44,704 nt of DNA from NCBI GenBank assembly GCA_015680685.1, contig MNCI01038194.1, forward strand, positions 21,590-66,293, in the 5' to 3' direction. The notes beneath the pieces were generated by a model, which saw only the letters and a list, made by a program, of their open reading frames with translations, was not told the origin of the DNA and ran no database searches. A program made the position numbers and the translations under genes. This DNA comes from Gnetum montanum (lineage: Eukaryota > Streptophyta > Gnetopsida > Gnetales > Gnetaceae). Positions 22,086 to 31,995 of this stretch are shown here, one piece after another (within the stretch, counting starts at the first letter, position 1; each line of letters opens with the position of its first letter).

Positions 22086-25000
22086 CTAAGTATCTGGGAT
22101 GGGAGGATCGTCCCCTTTTGATCCACTGGCGTCAGGGGCCCTTGCTCCACTGGGGCCAGCCTCTTGAGCATCGTCACCACCTTCATCCTAAAAATACAAA
22201 ATGAGACAACCAATATAAGAACAAGAGAGCATCAAAATTTTGAACATTCTTTAGAAAAATACTTACCATAGGAGAGCCCGCCAAACCAAACTCCAATCGA
22301 CGAAGGATTTCCTCCTCTGAAACACTAGCCCAATCTGTCTCACCAAGGCTTAGGTCAACGTTTGCCAAGGCCTTTCCCTTGTCGATAGCCAACCAGACTG
22401 GAAATTTCAGAGGAAATTCACCCATAGTAACTTCCCCAGAAGCAGTGGTAATAACCCTCTTAGGAGATTCCATCTCAGCTATGGTGTTCTCCGCAAAAGT
22501 ATCGAACGCAGAACGTAAGCCCAAACCCTCTACGAACATCTCAAGTTGTCGTTTCTCTATAGAAACTTCTTTCAATGATTTCTTATAGTGGTGCTTATGA
22601 TTCTTCTCATCTTGACCCCACTTACGCACCTTGGAGGCAAATGCCTTCCAATCCTGCCACTTTAGATTCAATAGGTCTATCTGGGCTTTGCGTTCCACGA
22701 ACCTTCGAGTTAGTGACGCATGGCGATTTCACAAGTTCCAATATCGATTGTACGTAATCTCAGACATTCGCCAAGAACTATCACCTGCTAATCGGGCCGA
22801 AGTGAATTCATAACGAGCTTTGAGGTTGTCGCGTTTGGCTGATAACTCAGAGACTTCCTTCTCCTTTGTCTGGATCTGCAACCATAGTTGTTCGATGGAT
22901 CGCCTACAGATCCACACCGACTTGGCGTTATGGACAAGGCTTTCCGCCACCTCATCGTAAATCAGCCTTGGTACCTGTTCCACTTCTGGGGGCAGTGTAG
23001 GCAAGCTGTCAATGCTAATCACCTCGGAGGGATCCCACCTCAACTTGGCACCTATGCATACGAAGAGATCAAATGTTAAGACAACAGACATAGGGCGTGA
23101 GACTCTAAAAATGGCAGACCATTTAAAAACATTATACCTATTTCAGGGTGGGTCTCCTAAATTCGTTCGACAACTTCTTCTGCGATTCCAACAACAAAAT
23201 CCATCTTACTTGGCATTTCTGACCAAGTAAATGGCTCACGGGTGCGAGAGCTAACCTCAGCGGTCCTCTCGGGGGGAACCGTCTTCATGGGTACACCTAG
23301 GCGCACTGTCCTTGTTTCGCTCCGTTCGTCTGAGAAAAATGAAAATATGAAAATAAGATAAAAAGAAAACATACCACGCTCCTTGTCACCTTCTGGGGGA
23401 GCGCCTAAATCCAAATCTCCCTAAATAAACCTGCGGAACATTTGATCGACACCACCCTGGTCATCCAACGGCTCAGTTTCCATGGTGTTCTCCTTTTTTT
23501 TCCTCCATTCCTCCTCCCTGATCCTTATTCACATTTTCCTCTTCATTGTTCCGCTCCATGTTGGTCTCCTCCTCCTCCGTAATAGTTTCTAGCACCTGCT
23601 TTCTCACTTCTCAAACCAAGCCAAAGACGTCAGTGACATGTAAGCGATTGAAAAGAAAAATTATGGACAAAAAGAAAATAATAAAACAATAAATGGGCGA
23701 AGTCGACATACCGGGCATCTTGAATCTTATGCACTTTACTCGTGGCTCCCTCACGTTAGAAGCTTCCCCAGTTGGGTGTTCGTGTTTCTTCAGCTTTGTT
23801 TTGGCCTAGACCACGGTTTCTTTGATAACTCGCTCAGCCCTTCTTGCAGTGAGGGGCACATTATCTGGCTCTAACCCCAGACTATTGCGAGTATGAATGG
23901 AGGTACCCGATGATCCCCCGGTCGTAATAGTCATGGACTTGTCGATGCCTTCAGGTGCATCCTGGGATTTGGCTGTGTCATATAAATGATTGATCCATAG
24001 GTGGGACAGTTGACCTCGATCCCATAGAACAAATTTGGTGCCCGTGCGGACTACTAAAAACTCGGCGAAGCGACGAAGGTAACCAGCGAAGAATGCAAAG
24101 GTGAAGTGGGATTGCACCTCGACGTTCGAGCGCAATCGCACTATCTCCTTGTGCATGCCTGACAACAGAAATTCAGCCTAGTTATAGCGTATGCCAGTCT
24201 CCAGAATAGTTCACATAACGTGCACAGCCTCAACCCCAAGGCTCTTCACCTGGGAAAGGGTTTTGGAAAATACCTGCACCCTAAACAGGGGGTACAGTTC
24301 ATTCACCTCTTCAACCTTTGCCTTCCCCTACATCGGGAATCCCTTGGCACCCTTGGCCAGGCCCAACTAGTCCTCCAACTCGCACACTGTATGGAGCTCT
24401 TTATGAGCTCTGTCTAATACTACACTTATGCCATCTGCCGGTACCCCAAATAAGTTTGAAAAGAATTCTGGCGACAGACGGAAAATTACCTTAACACCCT
24501 TAATCCGGGTGCTATAGTACGAGACAGACTCATTAAAAGAATCAACGATCCCAATCATTTCCCCTATTGATACATCAGGACTTGGGGTCATGAAGAGCTC
24601 CATCAGGCTGACATTATCCAAGCAGCAAACAATAGATGGTGAAGCATGATTGTGTAACCATTTTTGGGCCTTAGTCACCTCTCCAAACTTCATTGACAGT
24701 GTAGTCTCAGTTCACCCGGTTGTGATAGGATCCCCGCCAGGAGGTGCATCAACTACAAACGCAATATAATTTGTCATGTCAATATAACCCTCGGCAGTTA
24801 AAACATGTTAGCACATCCAAAAGACATTGTCATTTACCTTCCGGAGTACACTTGGATGTGCTGCCTGGACCAGAGTCATGGGCGAAAACTGGCCCCTGGT
24901 CCGACCAATCTTTATCCAGCCATCCACGAGCTTGGCACAATGCCAACGCTCTAGAGAATCGTTGGTGAAAATAGATGATATCCCCCTTCATTAGACCTAT

Positions 25001-25689
25001 TACAGCTTTACGAAGGGTGGGACCTGCCATAAATGCCTCGAGAGTGGTACGAGTTAAGGCAAGCCCATCATCTTCGACACATATCCCGTCTGCATTAGTT
25101 TTAGGCCTACAAACGAATGAATGTCAAAACTGAGACACATGCCAAACGGTGAAAAGAAGCAATAGACTTGAACTGTCCTACCTGCCCACTCAGTACACTG
25201 TGCCAGGAGGGTTCTGGAATAATGTATGCGCACGCGCGGCTAAAAATAAGGTATTATCGAGGTAGTCCTGTCCTCGTGGTAATCGGGCCCACATGCGTGC
25301 TAACGGGCGTGTGGACTTAGGCCCGCGGGAAGAACCATCCTCATTCATAAATGGCCCCTCGTCAATGTCTTCCATGAAGACAACGACACCCTACGCGGCT
25401 CCTGGCAGCATTACCTCAACTATGCTCCACGCCACCAATTCATCCAGGTGCGACCAGATAACCACTTCAAAGTTGTCCGGTATGAAGGACAGGAATTCAG
25501 ATGCACCTTCTCTGAACCAAACCCCGTTGTGTTCCATAGTTAGGTCCGGGGTAGGCTCATTTGCCTCCATGGGGCCAAACCATGTTAGCACCCCAACAAG
25601 CTCAACCATGAGGAGAAAAGGCTTGCTATCCTTGCAAACAACCAGATTACCAACATAAAATCAGCCATGCACCAAAATAACGCGAAAAA

Positions 25690-26419
25690 CTAGGGTTCAC
25701 ATCGTAGACTGACACTTAGAAAAATTTTCTAACTGTTTACACTCGGCATATACGCTGTTAAAACCTAGCGTAGACGCTACCGAAATTTGTTTACACCCAG
25801 TGTATACATTGCTAAACCTAGCGTATACGCTGCCAAAATCTATTCACACCCGACGTATACGCTGCCTGACCCAGCATATACACTAACAACTAACTGTTTA
25901 CGCTGACGCCCGAACCTCCTACGCTCAGTGTATATGTTGAAGAAACCCTCAGCGTATACACCACAAAAGGGGCCAGCGTAAATAGTCTACGCCAGACACT
26001 AAACAAACAGTTTATGCTGGAAACATAAAAAACAAATCTACGCTGCATCATAACAGCTGTGTATGCTTAGCGTATACGCTGAAGAAACCCTCGGCGTATA
26101 CGTTGCAACAATGTAAACCGTCTATGCTGATAAAACAGAAAGCTTACACCGTATAGCCTTCAGCAAGAAAACTTAATTACGCTGTGCACTGGAAACAGAT
26201 TACGCTATGACAATCAACGCTAACCTAACTTTACACTGCAACTTTATGCTCGGCGTATATGCCGACGTCTCTACGCTAAACCTTACGCTCAGCGTATATG
26301 CCGACGTCTCTACGCTAAACCTTACGCTCGGCATATACGCTGAAACCCCCTACGACACTGTCTACGCTACAAGGCACGTACAAACAAAAATAACTAATAG
26401 AGATGAGATCAGAGCCTAC
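25690..26419 (-). other. aORF intron 1 (730 bp) packed with AGCGTATACGCT-type repeats
   Basis: Donor CATAG|GTAGGC, acceptor CCCTAG|TT. The other introns are 45-102 bp, so this one is exceptional. It contains exact 12-base palindromes at 25820-25831 and 26069-26080, many one-step variants, and two 39-bp tandem units (26244-26282 and 26283-26321). Near its 3' end, GACACTTAGAAAAATTTT (25711-25728 region) also occurs in the repeat units of the solo LTR at 4548-5330, in the same orientation relative to transcription. Confidence 0.75.
26244..26321 (+). repeat. 39-bp tandem repeat in aORF intron 1
   Basis: Two adjacent 39-bp units (26244-26282, 26283-26321) followed by a partial third. Each contains CGTATATGCCGACGTC and CTACGCTAAACC. 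Confidence 0.9.
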
Positions 26420-26549
26420 CTATGCGATGTTCTGGCCATGATGGAATCCTTGGCCGGGGCAGGCACTGCAACATGGCTTCGCTCTCCTCGGTGAAGGTCA
26501 AGTCAGGACTCTTCCTCCCCTGCCCTTCCACTTCCTTGTCCTTGCCCAT
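26420..26549 (-). other. aORF exon 1 (start exon)
   Basis: The frame begins MGKDKEVEGQGRKS and stays open for 43 codons plus one base to the donor GTAGGC at 26419. The start is chosen because the next exon continues in phase and a TATA box lies 229 bases upstream. Confidence 0.7.
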
Positions 26550-26965
26550 ATCGGCGTCTACACTGGGATAGACGGGTCATGCTGAGGGTTGAAATTCTGT
26601 ACGCCTACGCTCAGGCTTCTACGCTGGGGTTTTAGTCGGCGTCTACGCTGAGTTTGATTGATCGGCGTCTACGTTGTAGTTTGGGTTTACGCTTACGCTA
26701 GGTTCTGCAGTTTACGCTTACACTCACTCAGTCGCTTACGCTCAGAATGCAATGTAACAAATGAAGCTTTCCCCCCCTTTATATAGCGCTCCACTGACGC
26801 TGATGTCTCCACTTATGCCGCCGTTGCTCATTTTTGCCATTTCGGCCTTTTTTACTTATTTTTCGCTAAAATTTTTCCAGAATTATATAAAAAACAGAAA
26901 TTACTACGTCCTCGTTCCCTCGTGGACCCTATTTCATACGTTTACGCCAAAAATTCTAGCGTAAA
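26550..26965 (-). promoter_or_regulatory. aORF promoter and 5' leader with TACGCT arrays
   Basis: At least ten copies of TCTACGCTG, TTACGCT or GGCGTCTACG words flank the ATG and the TATA box, in both orientations relative to those in the LTR. The region is as CpG-rich as the LTR U3 and unlike the AT-rich coding flanks. Confidence 0.65.
26778..26785 (-). promoter_or_regulatory. TATA box of the antisense gene (TATATAAA)
   Basis: The minus strand reads GCGCTATATAAAGGGGGGG, an excellent plant TATA box. It lies 229 bases upstream of the aORF ATG, so transcription would begin near 26750 and run opposite to the element's genomic RNA. Confidence 0.7.
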
Positions 26966-26978
26966 CTGCCACCTATAG

Positions 26979-27100
26979 CCCGGTATGGCCTTAAACTGCC
27001 ATGACGGCCCGGTATGGCCTTAAACTACCATGACGGCCTGGTATGGCCTTAAACTACCGCATACGAACCCATGCGGCCTGGTATGGCCTTAAACTGCCAT
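26979..27100 (+). repeat. Array of GGTATGGCCTTAAACT units
   Basis: Four units contain GGCCTTAAACT, starting at 26987, 27016, 27045 and 27085 (steps 29, 29, 40). A fifth copy of GGCCTTAAACT is at 21801-21811, so the word brackets the whole antisense gene. It ends where the RT frame begins. Confidence 0.85.
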
Positions 27101-30100
27101 GCGTCTTGGTGTGACGATAATCCACCATGCATGTACACATATCTAAAATTACCAAAGAACATAGAACAATACCCATTAGCTCATTCAGCTCTCTGTTTAT
27201 TGGCAGGAGCAAGCCTGATGGATTGCCAGCACTTAACCAAATCATTAATTATCGATGGACCATACGGAAAAATTGCAAGGGACATCAACATAAACCTCAT
27301 CCACTTAAGTTCATCAATGAACGATGCAGTCATAGCCTCAACGACAGATAACTACATGGGTATGGCAAAATCCCTTGACATAGAGGCTGAAAATACCACC
27401 GAAGATCTGTTGGCAGAAACCCCCATCACCATGCCCGATGGGGAAATCAAAATATTAAAATTAAGCACATTACTACAACCACAATTAGCCAAAGACATCT
27501 AGAACGTGCTTAGGGAAAATATAAAAGCATTCGCTTGGTCCTACACAGACATGCCCAGGCTAGACCCCTGAATTATCCAACACAACATTATCCTTGACCC
27601 AAAATTGAGACCAGTAAAATAAAAGGCACGAAAGGTTAAACTTGAAGTGGCATTAGTAATTCGCAATGAGATCACTAAGCTTTATCAAGCTGGCTTCATT
27701 CGAGCTGTTGATTTTGCCGAGTGGGTATCCAACATGGTCATCGTTCCGAAGAAGAACGGAAGCATTCGCTTATGCATTAACTTTCGGGATTTAAATGTTG
27801 CAACCATAAAAGATGATTTTCCTCTACCCAGCATCGATCAACTTGTTGACTCAACTGCTGGGCACGCACTGTTATCTTTTATGGACAGCTTCTTGGGATA
27901 CAATCAAATATGCATCAACCCAGAGCATCAGCTTCGGACAACCTTTATGACACCATGGGGAACCTTTTGTTACACAATGATGCCCTTTGGTCTCAAGAAC
28001 GCTGGGGCCACGTATCAAAGAGTGATGACATTCATTTTTAGCGATTACATATTACACTCACTCAACGACTACGTGGATGATATTGTGGTTAAATCAAAAA
28101 CAGAGGAACAACATGTACAAGATCTCGACTTAGTATTAAAACGTTGTTTGAAGTATGAATTGAGACTCAACCCAAAAAAATGTGTCTTCGGCGTCAAGAC
28201 AGGCAAAATGCTTGGATTTATAGCCTCAGAAGCAGGGATACGAGTAGACCCCGATAAGGTTAAGGCCATAACAAACCTGAAACCACCAGGCAACCTTACC
28301 GAACTTCGAGGTCTACAAGGTAGACTACAGTGTATCAGGCGCTTCATAGAAAAACTGACAGACAAGCTGAAACCTATGAACCACCTATTACGCAAAAATG
28401 TCCATTTTGAATGGACTCCGTAGTGTCAAGAGGCATTCAATAACATTAAAGCGACACTTGCCCGATTACCCACGGTTTATCCACCTCAAAATGATAAACC
28501 ATTTTACATCTACCTCGCTACTTCGGATTCGTCAATCGCATCTATGCTTTGCCAGAAACGAGATGACGAAACCGAAGTCCCTGTATATTACCTAAGCCAT
28601 GCATTAGTCACCCACGAGAAAAAGTATAATGACGTGGAGAGGTCTTGTTTAGCTTTGGTCTTCTCTTTGAGAAAGTGGCGACATTACTTCTTCCGCAACC
28701 AAGTTAATATAATTTGCAAGGATAATGTGCTAAGGGCCATAACAGGAAACATTTATGAAATGAGTCGGATAGCCCGCTGGAAAGCCGTGATAGCAGAGTT
28801 TGACCTGTGATACATAACACAATCATTAGTCAAGGGTCAAGCCATAGCAAGTCAAATGGCCACATCACCAACGCACGATCAAGAGATAATAGAGCCAGAA
28901 TTCCCAGATGAGGATATAAGCGTAATAGACATAGTGCCCAATGACTACGATGCCATTCTAAACTTTGATGGAGCATCCACCTCTCGAGGAGGAAGTGCAG
29001 CCGCTGTCATCACCTATCCCTCTGGGGAGATTTGACCCTTTGCCTATCGTTTCAACTTTCGTTGTACAAACAACATAGCAGAGTATGAAGGTCTCCTTAG
29101 AGGTCTCACGACAGCACTGGCTTCAGACATCACACAGCTGGTAGTCAGAGGCGACTCACAGCTAGTCTTAAACCAAATCACAAATGTTTATACATGTAAA
29201 GCCCAACATTTGCAACCATACTGCGACTTGGCCAAACACCTAATGAGGCGATTTGAAAACATAGATGTGCAACACGTTTCTAGGAACGATAACACCATCG
29301 CAGACACGTTAGCCACATTAGCATTAAACATATTGCCAGACATGTTCCATTCATTACCGAGCTCCGTGACTAGTTGTGCCGAACCAATAACCAATACTCT
29401 TGACACATTACTGATTTCATCCGTTAGTACAACACACGTGATAGAATGGTATGATGACATAAAAGAATACCTTCTACGCTGCGAAGCACCACGATATCTA
29501 ACAAATGCATAGAAGGACGCAGTGTGGAAACATTCTAAGCAGTATACCCTGGTAGGGGACACACTGTGTCATCGATCCTACGAAGGCATATTTCTAACAT
29601 GCGTTAGTAGTACTGATGTCCAAACTATTGTTGAACAGGTACATGAGGGACTATGCGGAGGACACATAGCGCCAAAAGCCATGGCAATGAAAATAAGACG
29701 TTTAGGCTACTATTGGCCACACATGGAATATGACTGTCTCTCCAAGGTTAAAACATGTAACACTTGCCAAAAACATAGTAATCTCATCCATGTCCCACCA
29801 AATGAGTTACACACGGCGCAAATCACGTGGCCCTTTCAAAAGTGGCGATTGGACCTTATTGGCCCAATAACACCCTCATTCTCTACAGGGCATGGTTTTA
29901 TCATAACCGCGACAGAATACTTCATGAAGTGGGTAGAAGCTACTCCCCTTCGAAAAACCACATCTAAACACGTGTGCAAGTTCATTCTCGAAAACATTGT
30001 AACCTGTTTTGGCATTCCCATGACAATCATCACTGACAACGGGCCACAATTTAGCAGTGCCGAGACCAAAACCTTTTGTGAAAGTCTAGGGATCAAACAC

Positions 30101-30460
30101 TTGTTTTCATCCCCTTACTATCCTCAGAGCAATGGGCAAGTAGAAGCAACGANAGATCTATGCATCATTGATCTTGAATCGGCGGAAGAGGAACACATAC
30201 GTATACTCGATCAGATTAGATGGTACCAAAAAAAACAACGACAGCGACATCGGCATGACATCAATAAATGTCCTATCAAAGAAGGTGACCTTGTGCTTAA
30301 GGCAGTTCACGAACACGTGGACAAGTTCTCAGCCAATTGAGAAGGACCTTACTTGGTCACCAAAGCATTTGACAATAGAGTCTTTAAGCTAGTAGATATG
30401 GAAGGAAATGAACTCGCCAATCCGACCAATCACTTGTTCCTAAAACCGTTCTACGTTTGA
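27071..30460 (+). pseudogene. pol: Pol: RT, RNase H, archaeal-type RNase H, integrase; one frame with 8 stops
   Basis: One frame of 1130 codons runs from 27071 to TGA 30458 without a frameshift. Stops lie at 27500, 27569, 27620, 28421, 28808, 29033, 29510 and 30338. RT (about 27640-28400) keeps LSFMDSF and the catalytic NDYVDDIVV. The RT-linked RNase H (about 28495-28880) has lost its first acidic residue (IYLATSDSS), as is usual in Tat elements. The second RNase H (about 28960-29330) keeps FDGAST, AEYEGL, GDSQLV and NTIADTLA. Integrase (about 29640-30460) has its His-His-Cys-Cys finger (VHEGLCGGH...CNTCQKH) and catalytic DLIGPI, TDNGPQF and NGQVEA. After the N at 30153 roughly 60-100 residues of the usual integrase are missing. 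Together these copy and insert the element. Confidence 0.92.
30153..30153. other. Ambiguous base, probable unsized assembly gap in integrase
   Basis: The single N falls just after the catalytic Glu motif (NGQVEAT). The next residues already belong to the integrase C-terminal region, so the intervening coding sequence is absent. The reading frame happens to be kept if N counts as one base. Confidence 0.7.
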
Positions 30461-31980
30461 GTAAAAGCTCAGGTACGTGCAAGTCCTAGAATCACAACTA
30501 TAAACTGATACAATAGCTCATCCTAGAATCATGACAGTAAACTGATACCACAGAACAGTCCTGGGTTACGACTTAAAACTGACACCACAACTGTCCTGGC
30601 ATCATGACAATAAACTGATGCCCCACTATGTCTGCAATGACGATCAACTAGCACCCATCCGGCATGACAGTAAACTGCCATCGTCACAACCATCAGAGTC
30701 CACCAAGACTATAAACTGGTTTGCCTCTTTGCAGTCCGCTAAGACTAGAAACTGGCGATGCAACATCCACCACGATGCTAAACAGGCAATGTCCAACGAG
30801 TTATGACATAAAACTAACCCATGATAGTCCGCTAAGACTATAAACTGGCAAGTTCATTTCTGGTTCATCCATCCGCAACCACATTTATTCATCAGAATCA
30901 CTGCATCGCTTGCCATCCGACGATCTTATCGGCATCGCTGTCATCTACATACAATGTCTGCAATCTCCTTTAGCATCTTTGTGCCATCTGCCACCATGTA
31001 AGTCTAAGCTCGTTTATTCGCTCATGGTTTTCTTGTCTCCTTGGAGTCATGTTTGTAGGATGACACCCAGAGGTTTCGCACAAGAATGCACTTCGTCATA
31101 AGTAGCAAGATACGATAATGTTCACGGCACACATGGCAAAACTAAATCAAACTGTTCACTAGTACATCCCCATTCACCGACTCATTCCCTACCCATTCAC
31201 TGACACACTCTACTCAGTCACACCTTTGATACACCCAGTACATTCAAAACGATGAACATGCTGTTACGTATTGTACCACTTTAAGGTAGTTACAACACAT
31301 AGCATAACACTTGAGCATGAGTACAAAATCGAAGCAAAGCTTCTTCTTAAAAAAAAAGAAGAAAAGTGAGACCTCGGGCACTTCCCATAAGCCCCAGGCG
31401 GGAAAGCAGTGGTCTCGAAACCAAGTACTCATGTCAAAAATAATCAGAAAACATCCAGTTGCATGACTTTGGCTCTCCACCAACAGATTCTCCTAAACAA
31501 AGGGGTCCTGTTCCTACAAAGCACACAATGCATGATTACATGACTTTGGCTCTCCACCAACAGGCTCCCCCCTCAACATTAAAAAAGAGACCCTGTTCCT
31601 CCAAAGAATGTACCACATCCTCCCGTGGCTTTGGTCTCGCCAACAAGTTCTCCTGAACATTAACCAAGAGTCTTGTTCCACCAAAGGATGCACATCGCAT
31701 GTCTGAACTTTGAGTCTGCTAAATCCTGGCTACTGACACGGATCAACATGCCGCATATCCAGGCATCCCCTTTCCCCAGCACAATTCCTTGGGTAGTCAC
31801 CAGTCCCCACAATCTCTATCCTCCTACCAGCTACAAATTTCACTTTCCCGATCCCATGTACTACTGGACACGATGCGATGACGTCTAGTCAAGTGGCAAC
31901 AGACAATGTCTCTATCAAGTCGCTTGTGGTGTTTTGCACTTCTTTGTCGACGCTTCTCGGGTCGATTCCTCCAAGCATCA
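30461..31980 (+). other. 3' untranslated region of the element, with ATGACANTAAACTG words
   Basis: No supported gene on either strand. Bases 30490-30860 contain about ten copies of a short word near GACANTAAACTG, spaced 20-60 bp apart, related to the GGCCTTAAACT array before RT. Bases 31440-31700 contain three loose repeats of a block including TGACTTTGGCTCTCCACCAA (31464-31640). Confidence 0.7.
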
Positions 31981-31992
31981 ACAAAGAGGGGA
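31981..31992 (+). promoter_or_regulatory. Polypurine tract (ACAAAGAGGGGA)
   Basis: A purine run ends three bases before the 3' LTR. It is in the expected position for priming plus-strand DNA synthesis. Confidence 0.75.
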
Positions 31993-31995
31993 CAT

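Larger units (their letters stand above)
22086..26549 (-). pseudogene. aORF: antisense eight-exon gene nested in the retrotransposon (~1086 codons, decayed)
   Basis: Minus-strand exons: 26549-26420 (ATG at 26549), 25689-25182, 25106-24838, 24752-23712, 23609-23375, 23329-23138, 23051-22267 and 22187-22086 (TAG at 22088). All seven introns are GT-AG, and their phases 1,2,1,1,1,1,0 agree at every join. Twelve in-frame stops (25663, 25393, 25192, 24714, 24369, 24330, 24213, 24180, 23808, 23423, 23159, 22731; first base given) are all TAG or TGA. One extra A in an 8-A run (near 23493-23500) breaks exon 5. The N-terminus is basic; the middle has an unrecognised fold (NGVWF near 25525, LSPEFFSNLFGVP near 24460); exons 5-6 are acidic; exon 7 is a long charged, probably coiled-coil region; and the last exon is an acidic, Gly/Pro-rich tail. 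It resembles gene 2 in this window and, weakly, plant-transposon proteins. Function unknown. Confidence 0.8.

Noticed and set aside
22379-25658. Several plus-strand open frames of 60-121 codons between 22379 and 25658
   Set aside because: They are shadows of the phased minus-strand exons, without domain signatures of their own.
26207-26494. 95-codon plus-strand frame in the motif array
   Set aside because: It translates the tandem 39-bp repeats within aORF intron 1; the repeat period is a multiple of three, so openness is expected.
21684-26965. The antisense block as a DNA transposon insertion
   Set aside because: No terminal inverted repeats or target duplication were seen at its edges; only short direct GGCCTTAAACT words were found.
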